A DNA stretch of 64,000 nt, taken from positions 3,100,001 to 3,164,000 of the forward strand of contig CP088295.1 in NCBI GenBank assembly GCA_024666565.1, read 5' to 3'. Source of the DNA: Svornostia abyssi (lineage in GTDB: Bacteria; Actinomycetota; Thermoleophilia; Solirubrobacterales; Solirubrobacteraceae). Both the position numbers and the translations under genes were made by a program. The notes beneath the pieces were generated by a model, which was not told the origin of the DNA, ran no database searches, and worked only from the letters and a program-made list of their open reading frames with translations. Positions 26,075 through 34,690 of this stretch are shown here, one piece after another (within the stretch, counting starts at the first letter, position 1; the number at the start of each line of letters is the position of its first letter).

Positions 26075-27045
26075 GGTCGAGCACCGCGGCGCCCTCCAGG
26101 CGCCCGGTGCGCAGGTCCTCCAGGGCCTGTTCGGCGTTCTCGAGCGGGTACGACGTCGTGCGGGTGCGAACGTGCGCGCGTCGCGCCGCGTCCAGGAACA
26201 GCGCGCCGTCCTCCCGCGTGAGGTTGGCGACCGAGCGGATCACCCGCTCGCCCCACAGGTCGGCGTACGGGAAGCTCGGGATGTCGCTCATGTGGATGCC
26301 GCCGCAGACGACGCTGCCGCCCTTGGCGACAGCGCGCAGCGCCGCGGGCACGAGCGGCCCGACGGGGGCGAAGATCAGCGCGGCGTCGAGCTCCTGCGGC
26401 GGCGCCTCGTCGGATCCGCCGGCCCAGACGGCGCCGAGATCCCGGGCGAACGCCTGCGCGGTGGTGTCGCCCGGCGACGTGAGCGCGTAGACCTCGCGGC
26501 CTTCGTGGACGGCGACCTGGCAGACGAGGTGGGCTGCGGCGCCGAAGCCGTAGATGCCGATCCGGTGGGCGTCACCGGCGAGCCGCAGCGTGCGGTGGCC
26601 GATGAGCCCCGCGCACAGCAGCGGTGCCGCGGCGACCGGGTCCGCCGCGATCTCCTCCGGGAGGGGCAGACAGAACCGCGGGTCGGCAACCGTCCATTCG
26701 GCGAAGCCGCCGGGGATGTCCAGGCCGGTGAAGCGCGCCGTGTCGCACAGGTTCTCGCGCCCGCTGACGCAGTAGCGGCAGGCGCCGCACGTCCAGCCCA
26801 GCCAGGGGATGCCGACCACCTCGCCGGTGTCCTGGCGCTCGCCCACGATCTGATGTCCGCAGACGATCGGATAGCCCGTCGCGCCCGCGGCCGGGACGAC
26901 TTCGCCGTCGCGGATGTGCAGGTCGGTGCGGCACACCCCGCAGGCCAGGACGCGCACGAGGACCTGGGCCGGGCCCGGCGTGGGGACCGGCAGCGCGGCG
27001 GCCCGCAGGGGGGCGGCCGGGTTCGTCGAGGACCATGGCGCGCAC
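26046..27045 (-). pseudogene. Zinc-dependent alcohol dehydrogenase, frameshifted near the N terminus as read
   Basis: About 333 residues after correction. It has GVCRTDLHIRDGE (catalytic Cys), GHQIVGER, a structural-zinc cysteine cluster (CGACRYCVSGRENLC) and a Rossmann region IGIYGFGAAAHL. It fits NADP-linked aldehyde/alcohol dehydrogenases of the AdhA/Adh_N type. From GTG 27045 the frame reads MRAMVLDEPGRP and then breaks in a six-base G run (27008-27013; five expected). One base removed continues to LRAAALPVPTPGPAQVLVRV. The break is probably a sequence error. The gene diverges from DUF177 across a symmetric promoter and overlaps the acyl-CoA synthetase 3' end. Confidence 0.82.
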
Positions 27046-27053
27046 CCCTCCAT

Positions 27054-27063
27054 CTTCTAGCCT
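27054..27063. promoter_or_regulatory. Symmetric divergent promoter (overlapping -10 elements)
   Basis: CTTCTAGCCT gives TAGCCT on the plus strand (27058-27063, six bases before the DUF177 ATG) and TAGAAG on the minus strand (27059-27054, eight bases before the dehydrogenase GTG). The two hexamers share the central TA. Both predicted transcripts are leaderless. The minus hexamer lacks the final T, so it is the weaker half. Confidence 0.5.
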
Positions 27064-27069
27064 GGAGCC

Positions 27070-27611
27070 ATGGCCGCCAAGACCGACACGTTCGACCTCG
27101 GCCGGCTGCGGCTGACCCCGGGGAGGGCAAGCGCCTCGACCTCGCCGTCAGCTTCGAGCCGCTGCGGTTCGGGGACGAGGACTACACCGCCGACCCCGCC
27201 GAGGCGGTCGTCGACGTGAGCCGCATGGCGAACTCCGGGTACAGCCTGCGTCTGCGCCTGGAGACCGACGTGCGCGGGTCATGCATGCGCTGCCTCGAGG
27301 ACGCCGTCATCCACCAGGCCATCGACGCCCGGGAGATCGACCAGCCCGGTGGCGGCGAGGAGCTCACGAGCCCGTACGTCGACGATCACGACATGCTCGA
27401 CGTCGCGGCGTGGGCGCGGGACGCGCTCGTGCTCGCCCTGCCCGTGCAACTCGCGTGTCCGGACACCGAGGCATGCGAGGCGCGGCAGCGGGCCATGGCC
27501 GAGCGCGGCGGCGCCGGGCGCGCGACCGACGCCGAGGAGCCGGGCGGAGCCGAGCCCGGGATCGACCCCCGCTGGGCCAAGCTCTCCGAGCTGAAGTTCG
27601 ACGAGTCCTGA
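27070..27611 (+). pseudogene. DUF177 protein (YceD-like, 23S rRNA accumulation), frameshifted as read
   Basis: About 180 residues after correction. ATG 27070 gives MAAKTDTFDLGRLRLTPG and then the frame breaks at a four-base G run, 27120-27123, where five are expected. One added base gives EGKRLDLAVSFEPLRF and on through VRGSCMRCLEDAV, the DUF177 CxxC, to the end. DUF177 is needed for 23S rRNA accumulation in some bacteria and sits before rpmF almost everywhere. Here it is separated from rpmF by an opposed adenylate cyclase gene, which is unusual. Break judged to be a sequence error. Confidence 0.85.
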
Positions 27612-27617
27612 GCCCGG

Positions 27618-29186
27618 CTACGCCGCGTCCACGGGGACGCTGAGCGTCGTCGGCGCCGACCGTCCGCGCAGGACCGTCTCGCCGTCGGCGCGCCACCGTT
27701 CCCGCTCCTCCGCGGCGGCGGCGCGGTCGACGACGGCCGCGGAGGCGAGGACCCGCCCGGCGGTCGTCTTCGCCAGCTCGGTGAGCCGCGAGGCCTCGTT
27801 GACGGGGTCACCGATCACGGTGTACTCAAAGCGCGCGGCGGACCCGACGTTGCCCGCCAGCGCCTGACCCGCGGAGACGCCGATCGCGGCCGTGAGCTCC
27901 GGGACGGCGTGGGCGAGCGTCTCGCGCAGGTCACGCGCCGCGCGCAGGGCATCACCGGCGGCGTCGGGCCGGTCCAGGGGCGCGCCGAAGATGCACAGGG
28001 CCGCGTCGCCCTCGAACTTGTTGACGAACCCGCCGTGCTGGTCGGTGATCTCCACGACGACCTCGAAGAACCGGTTCAGGAGCCCGACGACCTCGGTGGC
28101 GGGCCGCTCCGACGCCATGCTCGTCGACCCGACGATGTCGATGAACAGGACCGCGACCTCGCGCAGCTCCCCGCCCAGCTCCGCGCCGCGTTCGATCGCC
28201 AGCTGCGCGACGTCCTGGCCGACCTGGCGGCCGAACAGGTCGTGCAGGCGCTCGCGTTCGCGCAGCCCGGCCATCATCTCGTTGAATCCGGCCTGGAGCA
28301 GGCCGACCTCGCTCCCGTCGTAGACCTGGGTGCGCACGTCGAGATCGCCTGCGCGGACCCGCGCGAGCGCGCGCCGCAGCGAGATGATCGGATCGGCCAG
28401 CGAGCGGCTGACCAGCAGCGTGGCCAGCGAGCCGATGACGATCGTCACGCCGCCGAGGAACAGGGCGGTGACGGCGATCCGATCGCCCGACGCGCCGTAG
28501 ATCCCGACGATCTGGCCACCGGCGACGAGGAGCATGCCGACGACGGGCACGCCGGTGGTCAGGCCCCAGGTGAGCATGAGACGCAGGGTCACACCCGGCG
28601 TCTGCGTGCGCTCGGGCAGGCCTGCTTCGAGCGATGCGGCGGCGAGGGGGCGGAGGATCCGCTCGGCGAGCAGGTAGGTGAACGCCCAGGTGCCCATGGC
28701 GCTGAGGAGGACCGCCAGGCCGATGTCGAGCGCCAGCTCCGACGAGTACCGAAAGCTGAGCGCGGAGAACAGCACGGCGCCGACGAGCCACAGCACCACG
28801 TACACGCGGACCATGCGCCGCGGCAGCGTGAGGATCGTCTCCTGCATGCCGGCGGTCGGCGGGGCCCCCGACAGCCACCAGTCCCGGACGGGCTTGGACT
28901 GGCGCAGCCCCCAGTAGGTCCCGACCGGGACGGCGAACGCGAGGTAGAGCCCGAGCGCGATGAGCGCGGCGATCGTCGCCTCGTCCTCGTCCTCGATGTC
29001 GGGCAGGGGCAGGACGAAGCGGACGACGATGAAGACGATGGCGACACCGATGACGTTGGCCCCGAGCATCGCCAGCGACAGCAGCGAGCGCAGCAGCGCA
29101 TAGCGGAGTCGCGGCGAACGCGCCAGCCGGGCCGCAGCCCGGCGCTCGCCGGTGGTCTCCTCGCTCTTGTATCCTCGCCTGCCCAT
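27618..29186 (-). CDS. Membrane adenylate cyclase, class III, with HAMP domain
   Basis: About 522 residues. Six hydrophobic segments fill residues 30-270, with lengths near 20 each. A HAMP-type linker follows (SRSLADPIISLRRALARVRAGDL). The class III cyclase domain has VAVLFIDIVGST (metal Asp), FVNKFEGDAALCIFGAP, GVSAGQALAGNVGS and YTVIGDPVNEASRL. The layout matches the Rv1318c/Rv1319c/Rv1320c-type mycobacterial cyclases. It should make cAMP. The ATG at 29186 overlaps the rpmF ATG back to back (CATG). A predicted minus -10 (TACAAG) overlaps the rpmF -10, so the true start may be further inside. It converges with DUF177. Confidence 0.88.
   Translation of the reverse strand: MGRRGYKSEETTGERRAAARLARSPRLRYALLRSLLSLAMLGANVIGVAIVFIVVRFVLPLPDIEDEDEATIAALIALGLYLAFAVPVGTYWGLRQSKPVRDWWLSGAPPTAGMQETILTLPRRMVRVYVVLWLVGAVLFSALSFRYSSELALDIGLAVLLSAMGTWAFTYLLAERILRPLAAASLEAGLPERTQTPGVTLRLMLTWGLTTGVPVVGMLLVAGGQIVGIYGASGDRIAVTALFLGGVTIVIGSLATLLVSRSLADPIISLRRALARVRAGDLDVRTQVYDGSEVGLLQAGFNEMMAGLRERERLHDLFGRQVGQDVAQLAIERGAELGGELREVAVLFIDIVGSTSMASERPATEVVGLLNRFFEVVVEITDQHGGFVNKFEGDAALCIFGAPLDRPDAAGDALRAARDLRETLAHAVPELTAAIGVSAGQALAGNVGSAARFEYTVIGDPVNEASRLTELAKTTAGRVLASAAVVDRAAAAEERERWRADGETVLRGRSAPTTLSVPVDAA
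29166..29175. promoter_or_regulatory. Predicted rpmF -10 (TATCCT) overlapping a minus-strand -10
   Basis: CTTGTATCCT gives TATCCT on the plus strand (29170-29175, nine bases before rpmF ATG) and TACAAG on the minus strand (29171-29166). They share the central TA as in the other symmetric promoters. If the minus element fires, the cyclase must start downstream of its annotated ATG. Confidence 0.42.
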
Positions 29187-29391
29187 GGCCGTACCCAAGC
29201 AGAAGCAATCACACAGCCGCACGACGAAGCGTCGTTCTCAGCACAAGCTGACGGCCCCTTCGTACAACTCGTGCCCGCAGTGCCACAGCCCGCGCCGACC
29301 GCACCGGGTCTGCCCGACCTGCGGCTTCTACGCCGGCCGTGAGGTCGTCGCGCCCGCATCGAGCGGGCACGACCACGATCACGACCACTAG
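29185..29391 (+). CDS. rpmF: 50S ribosomal protein L32
   Basis: 68 residues. MAVPKQKQSHSRTTKRRSQ is the L32 N terminus. CPQC and CPTC give the four-cysteine zinc ribbon. The C terminus GHDHDHDH is a His/Asp-rich extension beyond the usual end, which could bind divalent metal. It stands just before plsX: the TAG stop is followed directly by the plsX GTG, so rpmF-plsX-acpP-rnc-smc form one operon. Confidence 0.95.
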   Translation: MAVPKQKQSHSRTTKRRSQHKLTAPSYNSCPQCHSPRRPHRVCPTCGFYAGREVVAPASSGHDHDHDH

Positions 29392-30483
29392 GTGACATCG
29401 GTGCCGTGGCAGAGCCCGGCGGAGACGATCACCGTCGCCGTCGATGCCAACGGAGCCGATCTCGGCCCAGCTGAGGTAGCTGCAGGTGCGGCGCTCGCCG
29501 CCGAGCGCGGCGTTCGCGTGCTCCTCTTCGGCCCCGCCGCGGAGATCGGTCCCATGCCGGACGGCGTGGAGGTCGTCGACGCCCCGGTGTCGATCGCCAA
29601 GGCGGCCGACCCGGCGGCCGCGGCGCGCTCCACGCGCGACGCGTCGATCGTCCGGGCCGCTGCGGCGGTGGCCTCCGGCGAGGCCGACGCGCTCGTCGCG
29701 GGCGGGTCCACCGGCACGGCCCTGGCGGCGGGCCTGTTCAACATCAAGCGCGCGCGGGGCATTCACCGGCCGGCGCTGGCGCTCCCGCTGCCCATCCCGG
29801 GGCAGCCGGTCACCCTCTTGGACGTCGGTGCGAATGTCGAGGTTCGTCCCGAGCATCTCGTGCAGTTCGCCTACATGGGCGCGGCGCTCTCTCAGGTCGT
29901 CCTCGGGGTCGAGCGGCCTCGCGTCGCGCTGCTGTCCAACGGCGAGGAGCCCACGCGGGGTACCGCCGAGGTCGTGGAGGCGCACGCGCGTCTCGCCACG
30001 GCGGCCGGCCTGAACTTCGTCGGGAACGTCGAGGGCCACCGGCTGCTCGACGGCACCGCGGACGTCGTCGTCGCGGACGGGTTCAGCGGCAACGTCGCGC
30101 TGAAGGTGCTCGAGGGCACGTCGCAGCGCACGCTGAAGGAGATCAAGGCCATCGCGATGCGCTCGCTGCGCGCGAAGGCCGGCGGGTTCCTCCTGCGGCC
30201 GTCGCTCTACGGCTTCCGCGCGGAGATCGACCCGGAGCTGCAGGGCGGCGCGTACCTGCTCGGGCTTCGGCGCCTCGGCGTCGTCCCGCACGGCCGCTTC
30301 ACCCGCGACGGGATCGCCCGCGCCATCCTCCTGGCCGCGCGCGGCACCGAGGGCGACGTCGTCGGCAAGACCCGCGACGCGCTCGAGGCCGCCGGGGCGC
30401 TCCGCAGCGCCCCCGTCGCGGCCGGGCCGCCGGATCCTCCTCCCGCCGCCGAACCGGCCGGTAGCGTTCCCGGTTCGCCATGA
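29392..30483 (+). CDS. plsX: Phosphate acyltransferase PlsX
   Basis: 363 residues, GTG start immediately after the rpmF stop. TVAVDANGADLGPAEVAAGA (the family DxxGGD region, here with Asn-Gly-Ala), ALVAGGSTGTALAAGLFNI, LLDVGANVEVRPEHLVQFA and DGFSGNVALKVLEGT are characteristic. It makes acyl phosphate from acyl-ACP, the first committed acyl donor step in phospholipid synthesis. The last 35 residues are a Pro/Ala tail. The usual MGGD near the N terminus reads NGAD here, an unusual change. It overlaps acpP by four bases. Confidence 0.92.
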   Translation: MTSVPWQSPAETITVAVDANGADLGPAEVAAGAALAAERGVRVLLFGPAAEIGPMPDGVEVVDAPVSIAKAADPAAAARSTRDASIVRAAAAVASGEADALVAGGSTGTALAAGLFNIKRARGIHRPALALPLPIPGQPVTLLDVGANVEVRPEHLVQFAYMGAALSQVVLGVERPRVALLSNGEEPTRGTAEVVEAHARLATAAGLNFVGNVEGHRLLDGTADVVVADGFSGNVALKVLEGTSQRTLKEIKAIAMRSLRAKAGGFLLRPSLYGFRAEIDPELQGGAYLLGLRRLGVVPHGRFTRDGIARAILLAARGTEGDVVGKTRDALEAAGALRSAPVAAGPPDPPPAAEPAGSVPGSP

Positions 30484-30746
30484 CCCGGGAGGAGATCTTC
30501 GATCTCGTTCGGGCGCACCTGGCCGACGAGCTGGAGCTCGACCCGGCCCAGATCGCGCTCGAGACGCGCTTCAAGGAGGACCTGGAGGCCGATTCGCTCG
30601 ACCTCTACCAGCTCGTGCTCGAGCTGGAGGACTCCTACGGCTTGAAGATCCCGGATCAGGAGGCCGTGAACATCCTGACCGTCGGACAGGCCGTGGACTA
30701 CGTCTTCGAGCACGCGTCCGACGCCGAACTTCCCACTGAGTCCTGA
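30480..30746 (+). CDS. acpP: Acyl carrier protein
   Basis: 88 residues. The phosphopantetheine-attachment Ser lies in DLEADSLDLYQLVLELED, and RFKEDL precedes it as usual. It carries growing acyl chains in fatty acid synthesis. It overlaps plsX by four bases and rnc (CTGA). TAGCGT, 12 bases upstream inside plsX, could serve as a weak internal promoter. The C-terminal tail is slightly longer than in E. coli ACP. Confidence 0.95.
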   Translation: MTREEIFDLVRAHLADELELDPAQIALETRFKEDLEADSLDLYQLVLELEDSYGLKIPDQEAVNILTVGQAVDYVFEHASDAELPTES

Positions 30747-31435
30747 AGAAGCTCTCCGCACTCCTGGATGACCTGCCGGAGGACCTGCATCGGCAGGTCT
30801 TCACCCATGAGTCCTGGGCGGAACGCCGCTCGGACTCGTACACCCGGCTCGCGTTCCTCGGCGACTCCGTGCTCGGCCTCGCGGTGACGTCACACCTGTA
30901 TCCGCGCCTGGAGGCCGAGCGCTTCGGCGCGGGCCGGCTCACGAAGATCCGCGCCCAGTCGGTCTCCGGCCCCGCATGCCGCGGCGTGGCCGAGCGCCTG
31001 GGCGTCCCCGCCCAGCTGCGGGCCGCAGCGCCCGAGGGCGACGCGCAGGCGCAGCTCGTCGAGACCGAGCGCGTCCTGGCCAGCGTCACCGAGGCGATCA
31101 TCGGCGCGTGCTACCTGCACGCCGGCTACGAGGTGACCGCCGACGCGGTCGTCGAGGCCTTCCAGCCGGAGATCGCAGAGGCCCTGGAACACCCCGTCGA
31201 CTTCAAGTCCGCGCTGCAGGAGCGCCTGGCCCGTCGGGGCGAGGTGGTGGAGTATGGCGTCGTGAACGAGCTGGGTCCCCCGCACGAACGGATCTTCGAG
31301 GTCGTCGCCACCGTCGACGGCGCGCCCGTCGGTCGTGGCGAGGGCCGGAGCAAGAAGGCCGCCGAGCAGGAGGCCGCGCGCGTGGCGCTGGACGCGCTGC
31401 ACCCCGTGGAGGACCCCGAAGGAGCCCCGAGCTGA
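30743..31435 (+). CDS. rnc: Ribonuclease III, non-standard CTG start
   Basis: 230 residues from CTG 30743. The catalytic signature LAFLGDSVLGLAV and the second acidic site TEAIIGACYLHAGY lie in the first 120 residues. The double-stranded RNA-binding domain (FKSALQERLARRGEVVEYGV, GEGRSKKAAEQEAARVAL) fills the last 75. The first ATG/GTG/TTG in frame is GTG at 30869, which is inside the FLGD motif and cannot be the start. Upstream, an in-frame TGA at 30737 leaves only CTG 30743, which overlaps the acpP stop (CTGA). Translational coupling to acpP is likely. It processes rRNA and other duplex RNA. Confidence 0.9.
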   Translation: MKKLSALLDDLPEDLHRQVFTHESWAERRSDSYTRLAFLGDSVLGLAVTSHLYPRLEAERFGAGRLTKIRAQSVSGPACRGVAERLGVPAQLRAAAPEGDAQAQLVETERVLASVTEAIIGACYLHAGYEVTADAVVEAFQPEIAEALEHPVDFKSALQERLARRGEVVEYGVVNELGPPHERIFEVVATVDGAPVGRGEGRSKKAAEQEAARVALDALHPVEDPEGAPS

Positions 31436-34400
31436 TGCATCTGAAGTCGTTGACGCTGAAGGGGTTCAAGTCGTTCCCCGATCGCACCAAGCTCGAGTTT
31501 GCCAACGGCGTCGCGGTGATCGTCGGGCCGAACGGCTCGGGCAAGTCCAACGTGACCGACGCCGTGCTGTGGGCGATGGGCGAGCAGTCCCCGCTCGCGG
31601 TCCGCGGTCAGTCGATGCAGGACGTCATCTTCGGCGGCGGTCACGGCGTGCAGGCCCGCAACAGCGCGGAGGTCGAGCTGGTGCTCGACAACTCCGGGGG
31701 CGAGATCGACGTGCCGATGAGCGAGATCTCCATCTCGCGGCGGCTCGACCGCTCGGGCGACGGCGAGTACCGCCTCAACGGCGCGAAGTGCCGCCTCGTC
31801 GACGTGCTCGAGGTGCTCTCGGACACGGGCCTGGGCAAGGAGATGCACTCCGTCGTCTCGCAGGGCCGCGTCGAGGCGATCGTCACCTCCAAGCCGAAGG
31901 ACCGGCGCCTGCTCATCGAGGAGGCCGCTGGACTGGGCAAGCACCGCAAGCGCCGTCGCCGCGCGCAGCTCAAGCTCGAGCGCACGCAGCAGAACCTCGA
32001 TCGCGCGCTGGACGTCGAGCGCGAGGCGCGCACCCGGCTGCGCCCGCTCAAGCGCCAGGCCGAGGCCGCCGAGCTTCACGAGCGCCTGCAGCGCCAGAGC
32101 GACGAGGCCCGCTTCGAACTGGCCGCCGACGCGCTGCGTGCCGCCCGGACCCAGCTCGCCGAGGCCGAGCGCGAGCGCACCGCCGCGCGGGCCGCCCGCG
32201 ACGAGGCCCAGGCGCAGCTCGGGGCGGTGGCCGCCGAGCGCGAGCAGGTCGAGCAGCAGCTCGCCGCGCAGACCGGGCGGCGCGAGTCGCTCGCCCGCCG
32301 GGTGTTCGCGGCGAAGGCGTCGGCCGAGCGCATCGACATGCGGCTCGATCGCGTCAAGCAGACCGGGGCGGAGCTGTCCGAGCGCATTGACCGCCGCGAG
32401 CGCCAGCTCGCCGCGCTGCGCGAGGAGGCCGAGGCCGACGCGCCCGACGAGGCGGGCATGCAGCGCATCGAGGCGCTCGAGGCCGAGATCGCGCGGCTCG
32501 ACGCCGACCGCCAGGCCGAGCTCGAGCGCGAGGTCGCCGAGCTCGAGGCGCAGCGCACGGCGTCGCAGGCCAAGGTGGAGGAGCTCACCGCCACCGTCGC
32601 GCTGCGGGCGAAGGCGCTCGCCGACGCGGACGCGGCGGCGGCTCAGGCGCGCGCGGCCCGGCGCGAGACCGAGAAGGCCGTCGAGGCCGCCCGGCGCGAC
32701 GCCGCGCGGATCGGCGCCGAGCTCGCCGCCTGCAACCAGTTCCTGCGCACGCACGCGGGCGCGGCGCTCGGCCGCGAGAAGGGTGTGCGGTCGCTGGCCG
32801 ACGGCCTGGAGGTCAAGAGTGGATACGAGCGGGCGCTCGCCGCCGCGCTCGACGGCCGGCTGCGCGCCGCCGTCGCGGAGGATCGGCCGTCCGCGGGCTC
32901 GCTTCTGGACCGCGCGGGCACCGACGGCGGGCTCGCACTCGTCGCCGCATCGGCGGGCGCCGATGCGGCCGGAGGTTCGGCTGGCGCCGAACCTCCCGCG
33001 CCTGGGGCGGTCCGCCTCGCCGACCTCGTCGGCGGCGCTGAACCCGGCGTGTCGCTCGCCCGCCGCCTCCTGGCCACTGCGTGGGTCGTCGACGATCTCG
33101 ACGCCGTGGCCGACGACTTCACCGGTGTGGCCGTCACGCGCGCCGGCCGCGTCTGGGACGCTGCCGCCGGCGAGCTGCGCCAGGCCGCCGAGGCCGGCGA
33201 GGAGCGCGTGCTCGCCGAGCGCAACCGGCGCGACGAGCTCATCGCGGCGTCCGAGACGGCAGTGCAGGCCGAACAGGCCGCCAAGGCAGCCTCCGAGCAG
33301 GCGGGCGAGGCGGTCACGGCCGCCGATCTCGTGCGCGAGAAGGCCGACGACGCCGTGCGTGAGATCGACCGTGCCCGGGCGGCCGCCGAGGAGGAGGTCC
33401 GCCGCGCGGCATGGCTCATCGAGCAGCGCCGCAAGGCGCCCGAGGACGGCGCCGCGGCCGTGCGCCGCGCGCAGCTCGACGGCGAGCTGCAGGCCGAGCG
33501 CCGCAACGGCGAGCGCGCCGCCCGCCAGCGCGAGGAGCGCGCCCAGCGCATCGCGATGCTCCAGGGGCGCATCGCCGCCGACCGAGCGCTGGTGCCCATC
33601 GCGGAGCGGCTGGCCACGGCGCTCGAGCACGTGATCGCCGAGGTCGCCAACCGCGTCGAGGCGCTCGAGGCCGAACTCGCCGCTGATCGCGCCGCGGGTG
33701 AGGGCGTCGCCAGCGCGCTGCGCGCCTGCGCGTCGAAGGAAGCCGAGCTGCAGCGCACCCTGCGCGAGCGCGGCGACCAGGTCACGAACGCCGAGGTGCG
33801 GGCCCAGCGCGAACGCGATCGCGCCGCGGAGCTCACCGGCGAGCTGTCCGAGGTCGCCGAGCGGCTGGGCTTCGACGCCGAGCCGTCCACGGACGCGCTG
33901 CCCGATGAGAAGGTCCGCGACCTCAAGCAGCGCATCGAGCGGCTGGCCCGCCGGCGCGAGCAGCTCGGCCCGGTCAACCCGCTCGCGAAGGCCGAGTACG
34001 AGGAGGCGGTGGCGCACGTCGAGGAGCTCGAGACGCAGCGCACGGATCTCGAGACCGCGCTGCGCGAGCTCAAGACGCTCATCCGCGACACGGACCGCCA
34101 GATCCGCGAGACGTTCGAGGAGACGTTCACCGCGGCGGCGAAGAACTTCGAGGAGCTCGCCCAGAAGGTGTTCCCCGGCGGGCGGGGGCGGCTGCGCCTC
34201 GTCAAGGAGGAGCTCCCGGCCAAGCCGGTCCTGGGCGGTCAGCAGGCCGACGCCGGCGACGAAGCGGCGCAGGAGGCCGCGGCCGAGGCCGAGGCGCTGG
34301 CCGAGGAGCACGCCGAGAACGAGGACGAGCTGCTCGGCGTCGAGATCGAGATCACCCCGGCCGGCAAGTCGATGAAGCGCCTGACGCTGCTCTCCGGCGG

Positions 34401-34689
34401 CGAGAAGTCGATGACCGCGCTGGCGTTCCTGTTCGCGGTGTTCCTCGCCAAGCCGTGCCCGTTCTACATCCTGGACGAGGTCGAGGCCGCGCTCGACGAC
34501 CTGAACATCACGCGGTTCCTCGATCTGCTCGAGACGTACTCCGACCGCGCGCAGTTCATCGTCGTGACCCACCAGAAGCGCACGATGGAGGCCGCCGACG
34601 TGCTCTACGGCGTCTCGATGGGCGCCGACGGCGTCTCGAAGGTCGTCTCGCGGCGCATGCCCGAGCGGACGGCCGCGAGCGCCGCGTAG
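31435..34689 (+). CDS. smc: Chromosome segregation protein SMC
   Basis: 1084 residues. The Walker A motif GPNGSGKS is at 31-38; the signature LSGGEKS near 986-992; the Walker B ILDEVEAALDD near 1012. Two long coiled-coil arms flank a hinge at about 435-580. The ATPase dimer organises the chromosome with ScpA/ScpB. The ATG shares one base with the rnc stop (TGATG). The hinge coding region holds two tandem perfect stem-loops (32944-32996) that encode an Ala/Gly-rich insertion. The C terminus is somewhat shorter than in Bacillus SMC (about 1186). Confidence 0.95.
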   Translation: MHLKSLTLKGFKSFPDRTKLEFANGVAVIVGPNGSGKSNVTDAVLWAMGEQSPLAVRGQSMQDVIFGGGHGVQARNSAEVELVLDNSGGEIDVPMSEISISRRLDRSGDGEYRLNGAKCRLVDVLEVLSDTGLGKEMHSVVSQGRVEAIVTSKPKDRRLLIEEAAGLGKHRKRRRRAQLKLERTQQNLDRALDVEREARTRLRPLKRQAEAAELHERLQRQSDEARFELAADALRAARTQLAEAERERTAARAARDEAQAQLGAVAAEREQVEQQLAAQTGRRESLARRVFAAKASAERIDMRLDRVKQTGAELSERIDRRERQLAALREEAEADAPDEAGMQRIEALEAEIARLDADRQAELEREVAELEAQRTASQAKVEELTATVALRAKALADADAAAAQARAARRETEKAVEAARRDAARIGAELAACNQFLRTHAGAALGREKGVRSLADGLEVKSGYERALAAALDGRLRAAVAEDRPSAGSLLDRAGTDGGLALVAASAGADAAGGSAGAEPPAPGAVRLADLVGGAEPGVSLARRLLATAWVVDDLDAVADDFTGVAVTRAGRVWDAAAGELRQAAEAGEERVLAERNRRDELIAASETAVQAEQAAKAASEQAGEAVTAADLVREKADDAVREIDRARAAAEEEVRRAAWLIEQRRKAPEDGAAAVRRAQLDGELQAERRNGERAARQREERAQRIAMLQGRIAADRALVPIAERLATALEHVIAEVANRVEALEAELAADRAAGEGVASALRACASKEAELQRTLRERGDQVTNAEVRAQRERDRAAELTGELSEVAERLGFDAEPSTDALPDEKVRDLKQRIERLARRREQLGPVNPLAKAEYEEAVAHVEELETQRTDLETALRELKTLIRDTDRQIRETFEETFTAAAKNFEELAQKVFPGGRGRLRLVKEELPAKPVLGGQQADAGDEAAQEAAAEAEALAEEHAENEDELLGVEIEITPAGKSMKRLTLLSGGEKSMTALAFLFAVFLAKPCPFYILDEVEAALDDLNITRFLDLLETYSDRAQFIVVTHQKRTMEAADVLYGVSMGADGVSKVVSRRMPERTAASAA
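32944..32996. repeat. Two tandem perfect inverted repeats inside smc
   Basis: IR1: GCCGCATCGGC (32944-32954), loop GGGC, GCCGATGCGGC (32959-32969). IR2: GGAGGTTCGGC (32971-32981), loop TGGC, GCCGAACCTCC (32986-32996). Both arms are perfect 11-base pairs, both loops end GGC, and both share a CGGC-NGGC-GCCG core. They encode Ala/Ser/Gly residues in the SMC hinge, near residues 504-521, where ordinary hinge sequence is conserved. They look like a palindromic element captured in frame rather than random codons. Confidence 0.75.
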
Positions 34690-34690
34690 C

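Noticed and set aside
31126..34572. A 1148-codon minus-strand open frame opposite smc
   Set aside because: It is a codon-position shadow of the high-GC smc gene, which has complete ATPase motifs on the plus strand.
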